DNA of 64,000 nt from Salvelinus alpinus (taxonomy: Eukaryota > Chordata > Actinopteri > Salmoniformes > Salmonidae), in assembly GCF_045679555.1 (NCBI RefSeq), contig NC_092094.1, positions 37,092,430-37,156,429 of the forward strand, written 5' to 3'. Every line of letters starts with the position of its first letter. Position 1 is the stretch's first letter. Made by a program: the position numbers and the translations under genes. Positions 25,419 to 34,840 of this stretch are shown here, in pieces. Below the pieces are notes generated by a model. It was not told where the DNA came from. It saw only the letters and a program-made list of their open reading frames with translations, and ran no database searches.

Positions 25419-25800
25419 CCTCTCACAGACACCATCATGACACATATACAGAGATGTTATTTCTAGCCAAGTCTATGGTCCTGGCCCATTACCTTATGTT
25501 TTACTGCCCCCCAGTGTCAAGAAGGGACTACACCCCCAAAGAAACTACAGGTATACAACACATAAATAGCTCCTAGCCTCCCATGCATAGGCTACTTTCT
25601 GTCCCAAACACTAAAACTGAAACTAAATAATATAAAATGAAATTGAATGTTTTTTTATCAAACCGAAACTAAATAAAAAATTGTGAATCAAGTCTGAAAA
25701 CAAACTGAAGCTAAACTGAATTTAAAATAAAAAAAAATTAAAAACTGATACAAATTAAACATCATTTTAAATCACAAAACTTGAATAACCTTGGTGTGCA

Positions 25801-25842
25801 CGCGTGTGTGTATGTGTGTGTATGCGTGTGTGTGTGTGTGTT
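25801..25842. repeat. interrupted (GT)n microsatellite
   Basis: GT dinucleotides with several A and C interruptions. Confidence 0.9.
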
Positions 25843-26356
25843 TACAATGGCCTTGTTTTTTTCAATAAAGTTATGAGGTCATGCGAAAGTTTCTTATCTG
25901 ATATCAGCACTCACTATCCCTCACAGAGAGAGAGAGATTGTGAAAGGGAAAAGGTATCTAATTACGAATACAACATGTCTTGCAGATATTACTGGCCCGT
26001 CTTCTTACCAATTGTATTCGTCAGGTGTCATGCTACCCATAGTTCTGCTATGTTTAATGTCCCAGAGCCACTGGTCAAAATAGATGCAATTTCAGATCCA
26101 TTTATTTACTGTATATCGCAATGTTCATCATTTAAATATTTATATAATTGAACGTTTAAATAGTGGGTGATTGAAGAATGAAATAATGTAGATTTCAGAT
26201 TACTTTTAATAATAATAATAAGTCTACCACATTTCCTATCCACCACATATACAATGTATTAGAGATATACTGTAAATTATGTTGCAAGTGGTAGCATACC
26301 TATAGTATGCCTTTGCTCTGAACTATGGGTAACTCACAACACTTTGTGGAGATAAT
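25843..26356. other. no gene seen
   Basis: AT-rich, with a short GAGAGAGAG run near 25926. Nothing recognised. Confidence 0.3.
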
Positions 26357-27171
26357 GCAATGAACAAAAATAGAAACACAACATGCAACAATTTCAACAA
26401 TTTTACTGAGTTACAGTTCATATAAGGAAATCAGTCAATAAAAAAAAGTGTTAGGTCCTAATCTATGGATTTCACACGACTGGGCAGGAGCACAGCCATG
26501 GGTGGGCCTGGAAGGGCATAGGCCCACCCACTTGGGAGCCAGGCCCAGCCAATCAGAATGAGTTTTTACCCACCAAAGGGCTTTATTACAGACAGAAACA
26601 GTCATCGGTTTCATCAGCTGTTTGGGTGGCTGGTCTCAGACGATCCCGCAGGTGAAAAAGCTGGATGTGGAGGTCCTGGGCTGGAGTGGTTACACAAGGT
26701 CTGCTGTTGTGAGGCCGGTTGGACTTACTGCCAAATTCTCTAAAATGACGTTGGAGGCGGCTTATGCTAGAGAAAGAAACATTAAATTATCTGGCAACAA
26801 ATCTGGTGGACATTCCTGCAGTCAGCATGCCAATTGCAGGCTCCCTCAAAACTTCAGACATCTGTGGCATTGTGTTGTGTGACAAAACGGCACATTTTAG
26901 AGTGGCCTTTTATTGTCCCCAGCACAAGGTGCACCTGTGTCATGATCATGCTGTTTAATCAGCTTCTTGATATGCCACACCTGTCAGGTGGATGGATTAT
27001 CTTGGCAAAGGAGAAATGCTCACTAACAGGGATGTAAACACATTTTTGCACACAATTTGAGATGGAACATTTTTGTGCGTATGGAACATCTTTGGAACAT
27101 TTCTGGGATCTTTTGTTTCAGCTTATGAAACATGGGACCAACACATTTTGTGTTTCTATTTTTGTTCAGTA
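26357..27171 (-). mobile_element. Tc1-like deletion derivative, copy B
   Basis: The ends ATGAACAAAAATAGAAACAC and TTTCTATTTTTGTTCAGT are inverted repeats of the same type as copy A. The minus strand carries the transposase N-terminal helix-turn-helix remnant around GGAATGTCCACCAGA (GMSTR-like). There is no DDE domain. Interior segments such as TTCATCAGCTGTTTGGGTGG and GGTCTCAGACGATCCCGCAG match the family to which copy A belongs, which suggests that the deletion derivative itself amplified. Confidence 0.8.
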
Positions 27172-27475
27172 TAAAATAAATATTGTATGTATTTCACAAC
27201 TACGGTTTTCCTGGTAATTGTCCGTCTTTCGTTTCCTACTGGTCTTGCCCTAAGGAGTCTGTTGTCCAAATGCTTGCTGAATAATGAGTGTGCAGGGCAT
27301 TATTTGTGAAATGGGATGACGCTGGTACTAAGGTGCAGCCCATACAGATTAAACATTAACATAGGTGAAGATGAACTATGAACTCTAAATACTGTTCCCC
27401 CCGCACATACATTACACATAATCATAAGGACAGTGTCAGTGTGGGATAAGTTCATTCAATAGGCAGACAGCGACT
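27172..27475 (+). other. upstream region of the SDR gene
   Basis: Single-copy-looking sequence between the Tc1 derivative and the SDR start codon. No TATA box stands out. It probably holds the promoter and 5' UTR. Confidence 0.3.
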
Positions 27476-29928
27476 ATGGCGGCTAGGATAGGAGGCAGTG
27501 TTCTGGTGACAGGGTCTAACCGGGGAATCAGTCTAGAGCTAGTCCGTCAGCTGGCAGAGTCCACCAGTGCTCCAGCCCAGATCTTTGCCGGGTGTCGAGA
27601 TCTATATGGAGCTCAGGTAGTCCACAGCCTCTAAGGCCAGTTTACAGAAAGTAGCAAAGTAGCAGAGAGCTCCAGAGCAGCCTAATGCGTGGCATAGAGT
27701 ATGTAGAGGTTGGCAACAATAGAAAACTGAGCATAGTTTCTGTTTTATGTAGCAAGCTATTTGAGTTAAATATAATACGTAGATTCTCTCATTATTAAGT
27801 ACTGTACATTTGTTGTGTATTTGAATTGGAAAGATTCATTAGCACGTGACTTTGTATATCCACTTAATTCTCTCTGGAAATTGTCGGAGTGAATCAGGAT
27901 CCTAGAATTTAGCCTGCCCTGACCCAACACATTTGCTCCTGCTTCAAGGCACTGAAGGAGCTGGCGCAGAGGCATCCCCAACTGCTCACTATTCTGAGAT
28001 TGGGTAAGGGTTTCTGCTACTTTGGCTTTATAAAAACACAAAAACGAATTTGACCTCTATTGCAATTGCCATGAACATGTTGTAAAAGAAAAAGTCCAAT
28101 AGCCCAAATGTCCCATGTTGAGGCTTATATTTTGCATATTGTGACCTGCCATAAAAATACACAGTGTCACGACTTCCGCCGAAGTCGGTTCCTCTCCTTG
28201 TTCGGGGGTGCTCGGCGGTCGGCGTCGCCGGTCTTCTACCCACCATCGATCCACTTTTCATTTTCCTTTTGTTTTGTCTTGTCTTCCCACACACCTGGTC
28301 TCATTTCCCTCTTACATGTTGTGTATTTAACCCTCTGTTCCCCCCATGTCTTTGTGCGGAATTGTTTATTGTAAGTGCATGTGCACGTTTTCTCTGGTGC
28401 GCGACGGGTTTTGTACCCATTTGTTTGTTGTTCTGGTTTCCGGTGGTTTTATGAATAAAACTGCCCAGTTGATTACCCAGTTTTGCTCTCCTGCGCCTGA
28501 CTTCCCTGCCGCCAGTTACGCACTCCCTTACACACAGAGATAACACAAGAGACAACTTTGTGCAAAAAATGTATTTCTTATAGGGTGACAACAAGAGCTG
28601 AGTGAGCTATACTTCCTTCCTAAACTTCTACATTTCAAAAATGTTGTGTTGACAGACGTTGCAGACCCAGTCAGTATATCCGAGGCCTCCAGGGCAGTCG
28701 GTGATAAACTGATTGACGGCAGCCTGAATCTGATCATTAACAACGCTGCCATTAAATGAACAACGGGAATAACCACGGAACACTGGCAGTGACAGGAAAG
28801 AAGGAGATGGTGGATTTGTTTGTCACCAACGCAGTGGGACACATGCTCATCGCTAAGGTCGATAATGTACATGCACTATTACATGAAGTACTTCAAAAGA
28901 CTGGGCTTTTGTCTTACTGTTTCATTGTTTACTTATTCCCTTCTCAGGAATGTTGTTATGTTGTACTTTGAGTTATCTGCTCTCTATAAATCTCTCAATG
29001 AATACATGCTACACATTATTTGGGGGATCAATTCCTAAAGGGCAAAGGTGTATGAAAAAGTTACAAGATCCAGATCTTTGATGTATTGACACTGAGATTA
29101 AGAAAATTACTTCTTCATCTGTCCTTTCTTGCAGGAGTTCAGGTCATACCTGCAGAAGGCAGCTGACCAATCAGGTCCTGTGACAACAGGGATGTCCTGT
29201 AGCAGGGCAGCCATCATCAACATCTCCACTCTGCTGTCCTCGGTTGAGAAGTGTCCTGAGACTTTCACCATGGCCCCTATGTATCCTTACAGGGCCAGCA
29301 AGGTATGCTACCATCAGTAGGCCTACTTCTAATGTGATCCTTAACACTCTTCTGGCTGATAGTGGAACAGTTTCTATTGATTCCATGCTGAATAACGAAG
29401 ATGTGGATAAAATGATTTCTGTTGTCCTATTCTCCACTAGGCAGCACTGAACATGCTGACATGTTGCCTGGCAGAGGACTTCCAGAGGGATGGGATTCTG
29501 GTCATGGCCATTCACCCTGGCTGGGTGAAAACTGACATGGGAGGACCACATGTGAGTAACGGGGGGGGGATAAAAATATTGGTTTTCATTAATTATATCA
29601 AGAGTGCTTTTGCATGTATCTGTAAAATAAAACTATTAAGCTTAAAAGTCCACAACGGCATTCTACACAATGCACTGCACATTGCTCTGAAGTAGCAAAA
29701 CTCATTATGATAATTACATATTTGTTTATAAGTGTAGAATAAGGTAGGACTAGAGTCATAGCAGAATGGCAGAGATCTAAAACTGTTTGTCTGTGATGGC
29801 TTTCTGTTCGACAGGCACCGGTGAAGACTGAGGACAGTGCCAAAGGCATTCTGCATGTGATGTCAACCCTCACAGAGAAGCACAATGGCAGCCTTCTGGA
29901 CTGGGAAGGGAATGGTATCCCATGGTGA
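27476..29928 (+). pseudogene. short-chain dehydrogenase/reductase, C-factor-like, probably broken
   Basis: Six exons are readable: 27476-27616, 27949-28003, 28656-28857, 29135-29302, 29441-29551 and 29815-29928 (stop TGA). Exon 1 starts MAARIGGSVLVTGSNRGISL, the Rossmann nucleotide-binding motif TGxxxGxG, but with Ser in place of the last Gly. Exon 3 has LNLIINNAAI. Exon 4 ends YPYRASK, the catalytic YxxxK. Exon 5 has [17 protein letters not shown], typical of C-factor/sniffer-type SDRs. Exon 3 is 202 nt where 203 is needed to keep phase: a base is missing near 28755 and an in-frame TGA appears at 28757-28759. Reading resumes in the next frame (KKEMVDLFVTNAVGHMLIAK). The exon 3 donor GTCGAT is weak and exon 1 uses GTAGTC. 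Full length would be about 264 codons. Known relatives are cytosolic NAD(P)H-dependent carbonyl reductases. A sequencing error at one base is possible, but the Gly change and weak donors favour a decaying paralogue. Confidence 0.85.
28165..28532 (+). mobile_element. solo LTR, TGTCACGACTTC family, copy 1 (SDR intron 2)
   Basis: It begins TGTCACGACTTCCGCCG and ends CCTTACA. CACAG is directly repeated at 28160-28164 and 28533-28537, a 5-bp target duplication. AATAAA at about 28456 is a plus-strand polyadenylation signal. 368 bp. It sits between exons 2 and 3 of the SDR gene in the sense orientation, so it could cause premature polyadenylation. Same family as 31820-32220. Confidence 0.9.
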
Positions 29929-30432
29929 TGTTCCAGGCCAATGGTCCAGTCTCTGGGACCAATAGACTTAGACTTCTGAGTTCTGTGAAAAAATCTCTTA
30001 GTATGACTGAATAATGTTTTGTCTTCCTAAAGGCGAGTCTGTAATCTGTAGTTTCATTTTTCATTCTGATTCAATTTCTTAACTCAGTAAACTGACTGCA
30101 AGACTCTCATTGATCATTTGTAATCCTCTAAAAACAGCTTGTCATTATTCGGGACACAAAACAAAATGTGCCAACAGCATTTATCATATAATTTGTTCAT
30201 ACAATAACTTGTCACTTTACTTTGTCGGACTTATCCAAAAGATAGCACTCGTTATGACTATATAAGAACGGTTAAACTAATGGGCAAAATGATGAGCCAT
30301 CCTAAAGTTGAGCATAATGGAAATAGATGTGAGTGTTTTCCTGCAACTGTCCCTGTGATGGGCATCACTCTATCACAGCAGATCAGTGGCAGAATGAAAA
30401 GAAAAACAGAGGAAAATATGGAAGGACCCAAC
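29929..30432. other. SDR 3' region and unassigned sequence
   Basis: Contains the presumed 3' UTR. No clear AATAAA close to the stop codon and no other feature recognised. Confidence 0.3.
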
Positions 30433-30530
30433 GGTCAATTCAACATCTATTCCACGTTGATTCAACATAATGTCATTGAAATGACGTGGAAACAACGTTG
30501 ATTCAACGAGTGTGTGCCCAGTGGGGATGG
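30433..30530. repeat. short palindromic repeat (MITE-like)
   Basis: TATTCCACGTTGATTCAAC and a second CAACGTTGATTCAAC flank the centre AATGTCATTGAAATGACGT. The block CAATTCAACATCTATTCCACG to CGTGGAAACAACGTTGATTC is largely self-complementary, and ends GTGTGTGCCCAGTGGGG. Such blocks are scattered in teleost genomes. Confidence 0.5.
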
Positions 30531-30599
30531 GTGAAAGACAGATGATGGAAACATAAAGAGGTGACGCAGATTGACCCATTTGCTTTATTATTATTTTTT

Positions 30600-30885
30600 A
30601 CATTTTTTTTTATGTTGATTTATCGACACCCCTACTCCTCGTACAACGCTGTGTACAACGGATGTGAAATGGCTAGCTAGTTAGCGGTGGTGCGCGCTAA
30701 TAGCGTTTCAATCGGTTGCGTCACTCGCTTTGAGACCTTGAAGTAGTGGTTCCCCTTGCTCTGCAAGCTTTTGTGGAGCGATGGGTAACGATGCTTCGTG
30801 GGTGACTGTTGTTGATGTGTGCAGAGGGTACCTGGTTCGCGCCTGGGTCGGGGCGAGGGGACGGACTAAAGTTATACTGTTACAC
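30600..30885 (+). repeat. unnamed dispersed repeat with tRNA-like T-arm motif
   Basis: The block (from about 30621 ATCGACACCCCTACTCC to 30885 GTTATACTGTTACA) contains CTGGTTCGCGCCTGGG, which resembles a tRNA B box and T arm. No matching acceptor or anticodon stem was found. I believe closely similar blocks recur in salmonid DNA but cannot assign a family. Confidence 0.35.
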
Positions 30886-30889
30886 TGGG

Positions 30890-31271
30890 TACTACTCCAT
30901 TCACAGAACAGAGCAAACTGTCTCTAACCAGAATAGAAAGAGGAGTGGGAGGCCCCGGTGCACAACTGAGCAAGAGGACAAGTACATTAGAGTGTCTAGT
31001 TTGAGAAACAGACGCCTCACAAGTCCTCAACTGGCAGCTTCATTAAATAGTACCCGCAAAACACCAGTCTCAACGTCAACAGTGAAGAGGCGACTCCGGG
31101 ATGCTGGCCTTCTAGGTAGAGTTCCTCTGTCCAGTGTCTTCTGTGTTCTTTTGCCCATCTTAATCTTTTATTTTTATTGGCCAGTCTGAGATATGGCTTT
31201 TTCTTTGCAACTCTGCCTAGAAGGCCAGTATCCCGGAGTCGCTTCTTCACTGTTGACGTTGAGACTGGTGC
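30890..31271. mobile_element. Tc1-like fragments in head-to-head fold-back
   Basis: The plus strand from about 30905 encodes transposase N-terminal residues (NRKRSGRPRCTTEQEDKYIR, then SSLRNRRLTSPQLAASLNST). The segment 31062-31123 (ACCAGTCTCAACGTCAAC to CTTCTAGGTAGAG) reappears inverted at 31209-31270 with few changes. This leaves arms of about 62 bp and a loop of about 85 bp that is itself Tc1 sequence. Only transposase pieces are present, with no ITRs. Confidence 0.75.
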
Positions 31272-32608
31272 ACTGAGTTCTGAGTGCACTGAGTTCTATC
31301 AGACAGATAGTTAGCAAACCATGCAACTGCAAACCAAACCAAACCATGCAACTGCATGCTCTGAAAGACCTACACTCAACAATCTCTGCCTTAGTATAGC
31401 ATGATGAACTGTATCAAAAGCCTTAGAGAGATCAATAAAAGGTGAGACACAGTGCTGTTTTTTGTCAAGGGCTTCAGTGATATCATTTAAAACCTTCATG
31501 GCTGCTGTAATTGTGCTATGCTTCTTCCTGAAGCCCGATTGGTACATTGATAAAATAGAGTTAGTAAATAAAAACTCTTTTAGCTGTTCACTCACAAGGG
31601 TTTCAAGTATTTTCACTAGGGGTGACAGCTTTGAGATTGGCCTATAATTATTTAAAAGAGTTGAATCCCCCTTTGAAAGTGGTAGGACAAATGCTGATTT
31701 CCAGATCTTTGGAATTTCATTACCTTCCAGGGTTAGATTGAACAGATATGTAAGTGGTTCAGCTATGAAGTCAGCTGACAGATTTAAAAAGCAGGGATCC
31801 AAAAGATCAGGACCTGCAGTGTCACGACTTCAACCGAGGCAGGCTCTCCTTCCCGTTCGGGTGGCGCTCGGCGGTCGTCGTCACCGGCCTACTAGCTGCC
31901 ACTGACTCTTTTTCCTCCCCCTCCTTATGTGTTTATTTGTATCACCTGTGTTTAGGTAATTGGTAATTAGTGTGGCTTTATTAGTCAGCCAGCCCGTACG
32001 CTTCTTTGTGCGGGATTGTTCATTTGTAGCTTTGGATTTCGGGAGTGGTTTATGTATTGTGGACTGGGTTTGTCTCCCGTGTTTTTGGACAGTTGTTTAT
32101 GACACCCAGTAAGTCCGTGTTGGACATTTTGTTTGCCAGTTGGGCATTAAAGAATCAACGTATTGAAGCTCTGCTGTTCCTGCGTCTGATTTCACCCCCC
32201 CCGACACCCAGGTCGTTACATGCAGGCTTTCTCTGATCTAAAGATTTCAGGGCTTTATGTACCAACTGCACCGAGAATGGCAAAAAGCTAAAAGTTTGAC
32301 CAGCTCTCACTGGTTCATCCACACAGGGTTGCACAGAGACATAGGACATTGAATCAAACAGCCTACCAGATGATACAAAGTGCTCATTGAAACAATTCAG
32401 CATTTCAGTTTTGTCATATACAGCAAATGAGTCCTTCAAAACACATGACGGTAAAAAAAATTCTAGGGTCATTCAGGTTATCAGTGGTAACAGACATAAA
32501 ATATTCAGACTTGGCCTTCCTGAGAAGGAAAGAACACTTGTTTCATAACTGCCTAAAAATAAGCCAATCAGCATCAGAACATGATTTCCTTGCCTTGTGC
32601 CTTGATAG
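31272..32608 (-). mobile_element. L2-like LINE fragment, split by a solo LTR
   Basis: The minus strand encodes LINE linker and reverse transcriptase. 32155-32590 holds FAVYDKTEMLNCFNEHFVSS and VHKALKSLDQRKPA. After the LTR, 31311-31802 holds DPCFLNLSADFIAEPLTYLF, NNYRPISKLSPLVKILETLV, SGFRKKHSTITAAMKVLNDI and FIDLSKAFDTVHHAILRQRL. The YADD region is absent because the copy ends at 31272. A short tandem duplication of GTTGCATGGTTTGG-like sequence occurs at 31316-31350. Distinct from the RSg-1-like copies. It abuts the gypsy element at about 32609. Confidence 0.8.
31820..32220 (+). mobile_element. solo LTR, TGTCACGACTTC family, copy 2 (inside LINE)
   Basis: It starts TGTCACGACTTCAACCG and ends GGTCGTTACA. 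TGCAG precedes (31815-31819) and follows (32221-32225) as a 5-bp target duplication. Removing it rejoins the LINE reading frame (KPA then GPDLLDP), so it inserted after the LINE. 401 bp. Confidence 0.92.
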
Positions 32609-32620
32609 TACGAACTGGCC

Positions 32621-32812
32621 ATGACAGACGCAGCAGATTTGGACCAGCTCCGCCAAGCTGTCTCCCTGCAGGGAGCCACCATTGGAAGACATCAGGAGTT
32701 GCTACGGGGCCTTTTGGAAAGGCTCAGTTCCTTGACAGAACACCACGACAATGGTTTAAAGGCTATTATGGAGCAAATCAGGGAGTTAGCTCAGACTGTC
32801 TGCCACCTCTGA
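32621..32812 (+). pseudogene. gypsy gag N-terminus
   Basis: A 63-codon frame starting MTDAADLDQLRQAVSLQG, then LLERLSSLTEHHDNGLKAIM. It matches the coiled-coil-like beginning of salmonid Ty3/gypsy gag proteins. A TGA at 32810-32812 ends it, and 30 bp later the non-autonomous LTR element interrupts the sequence. Confidence 0.65.
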
Positions 32813-32844
32813 AAAATCTCTGAACCTCTGAAAAATTTGCCACC

Positions 32845-33299
32845 TGTCACGATCGTCAATGGGAGAGAGAGAGGACCAAGGCGCAGCGTGTGGAAAATAC
32901 ATCTTCTCTTTATTATAAGAAGGACAACGAAACAAAACAACAAACAGACGAACGTGAAGCTATCAAAGCCTAGGCGCAAACATGCAACATAGACACAGAC
33001 ATAGACAATTACCCACAAATGCATGATGCCTATGGCTGCCTTAAATATGGCTCCCAATCAGAGACAAATGAAAGACATCTGTCTCTGATTGAGAAGCACT
33101 CAGGCAACCATAGACATACATAGAAACATACACTCGACCATAGACATACCTAGAAACATTCACTCAACACAAACCCATACACTAAACCCAACACCCCCTT
33201 TACCATATAACCACCCAAAACACAAACATTCCCCATGTCACACCCTGACCTAACTAAAATAATAAAGAAAACAAAGAATACTAAGGCCAGGGCGTGACA
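32845..33299 (-). repeat. 3' LTR of the non-autonomous element
   Basis: 455 bp. Minus-strand AATAAA-like signal lies in CTTATAATAAAGAAG. It contains the inverted pair CCAATCAGAGACAAATG and CTCTGATTGAGAAGC. Nearly identical to 34841-35295. Confidence 0.92.
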
Positions 33300-33369
33300 G
33301 TACCCCCCCCAAAAGGTGCGGACTCCGGCCGCAAAACCTGACACATAAAGGGAGGGTCCGGGGTGGGCC

Positions 33370-34491
33370 TTAATATGGCGGCGGCTCGGGTGCGGGACGT
33401 GGCCCCCACTTCACCATTGTCAATATCCGCTTCGTTGTCTCTGGTAGATCCTGGCTGACTGGCGGCTCTGGAAGATCCTGGCTGGCTGGCGGCTTCGGAA
33501 GATCCTGGCTGGCTGGCGGCTTCGGAAGATCCTGACTGACGAATGGCTCTAGCGGCTCCTGACTGACGAACGGCTCTGACGGCTCGGGACAGACGGGCGG
33601 CTCTAATGGCTCGGGACAGACGGATGGCTCAGATGGCGCTGGGTAGACGGATGGCTCAGATGGCGCTGGGTAGACGGATGGCTCAGATGGCGCTGGGTAG
33701 ACGGATGGCTCAGATGGCACTGGGCAGACGGATGGCTCAGATGGCACTGGGTAGATGGATGGCTCAGATGGTGCTTGGCAGACGGGCAGCTCTGGCCGGC
33801 TGAGGCGCACTGTAGGCCTGGTGCGTTGTGCCGGAACTGGTGGTACCGGGCTGGGGACACGCACCTGAAGGCTAGTGCGGGGAGAAGGAACAGGGCATAC
33901 TGGACCCTGGATACGCACATTAGGCCTAGTGCGTGGTGCCGGAACTGGTGGTACCGGGCTGGGGACACGCATCTCAGGGCTAGTGCGGGGAGCAGCAACA
34001 GGATGCACAGGACTCTGGAGACGCACAGGAGGCTTGGTGCGTGGTGCCGGAATTGGTGGTACCGGGCTGGAGACACGCACCATAGGGCGAGTGCGTGGAG
34101 GAGGAACAGGGCTCTGGAGACACACTGGAAGCCTGGTGCGTGGTGTAGGCACTGGTGGAACTGGACTGGGGCGGGGAGGTGGCGCCGGAAATACCGGACC
34201 GTGCAGGCGTACTGGCTCCCTTGAGCACCGAGCCTGCCCAACCTTACCTGGTTGAATGCTCCCCGTCGCCCGACCAGTGCGGGGAGGTGGAATAACCCGC
34301 ACCGGGCTATGTAGGCGAACCGGGGACACCATGCGTAAGGCTGGTGCCATGTATGCCGGCCCGAGGAGACGCACTGGAGACCAGACGCGTTGAGCCGGCT
34401 TCATGGCACCTGGCTCAATGCCCAATCTAGCCCTACCAGTGCGGGGAGGTGGAATAACGCGCACCGGGCTATGAACACGTACAGGAGACAC
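33370..34491 (-). CDS. proline-rich tandem-repeat protein of the non-autonomous LTR element
   Basis: A frame of at least 374 codons with no visible enzyme domain. The first part repeats SPVRVHSPVRVIPPPRTGRA-like blocks about 60 residues apart. The middle alternates SPVPPVPAPRTRP-type units. Then come about nine 9-residue PSEPSVYPA units, followed by EPFVSQ and DLPKPPASQ repeats, ending EPPPY. There is no ATG at its 5' end; the frame is open upstream to a G8 run at about 34603-34610. Across that run the upstream frame (34931-34596) encodes GIKDSWTWEEILDGKGPWAQ and REELEAAKAERRRYEEAARR, so a one-step change in the G run probably split a single ORF. It might be a gag-like structural protein or a degenerate domain. 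Function unknown. Confidence 0.6.
   Translation of the reverse strand: MSPVRVHSPVRVIPPPRTGRARLGIEPGAMKPAQRVWSPVRLLGPAYMAPALRMVSPVRLHSPVRVIPPPRTGRATGSIQPGKVGQARCSREPVRLHGPVFPAPPPRPSPVPPVPTPRTRLPVCLQSPVPPPRTRPMVRVSSPVPPIPAPRTKPPVRLQSPVHPVAAPRTSPEMRVPSPVPPVPAPRTRPNVRIQGPVCPVPSPRTSLQVRVPSPVPPVPAQRTRPTVRLSRPELPVCQAPSEPSIYPVPSEPSVCPVPSEPSVYPAPSEPSVYPAPSEPSVYPAPSEPSVCPEPLEPPVCPEPSEPFVSQEPLEPFVSQDLPKPPASQDLPKPPASQDLPEPPVSQDLPETTKRILTMVKWGPRPAPEPPPY
33617..33783. repeat. 27-bp tandem repeat within the proline-rich ORF
   Basis: About six copies of GATGGCTCAGATGGCGCTGGG-type units (27 bp each) with a few substitutions. They encode the 9-residue PSEPSVYPA repeat on the minus strand. Confidence 0.85.
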
Positions 34492-34840
34492 CGTGCGCTC
34501 TACTGCGTAACACGGTGTCTGCCCGTACTCCCGCTCTCCACGGTTAGCCTGGGAAGTGGGCGCAGGTCTCCTACCTGCCCTCAGCCCACTACCTCTTAGC
34601 CCCCCCCTATAAATTTTTGGGTTGTACTTGCGGGCTTCCAGCCTTGCCTCCGTGCTGCCTCCTCATATCGCCTCCTCTCGGCTTTCGCTGCCTCCAGCTC
34701 TTCACGAGGGAGGCGATATTCTCCCGGTTGTGCCCAAGGTCCCTTACCATCCAATATCTCCTCCCATGTCCATGAATCCTTTATGCCTTGCTCCTGTTGC
34801 CGCTTGACACGCTGCTTGGTCCTTGTTTGGTGGGTAATTC

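Noticed and set aside
24590-25800. Large inverted repeat between the AT-rich blocks at 24.6 and 25.65 kb
   Set aside because: Both are simple A/T-rich tracts. Their ends (ATAACCTTGG...) are in direct rather than inverted orientation, so a transposon with these ends is not supported.
33617-33783. CRISPR-like array
   Set aside because: The 27-bp units are directly adjacent with no spacers and lie in a retroelement of a vertebrate genome. It is a coding minisatellite.
33603-34255. Long ORFs on both strands (WYRAGDTHLRAS-type repeats) over the proline-rich region
   Set aside because: They are shadows of the tandem-repeated minus frame. Regular repeats keep all frames open; only the 33370-34491 frame continues the upstream coding-like segment.
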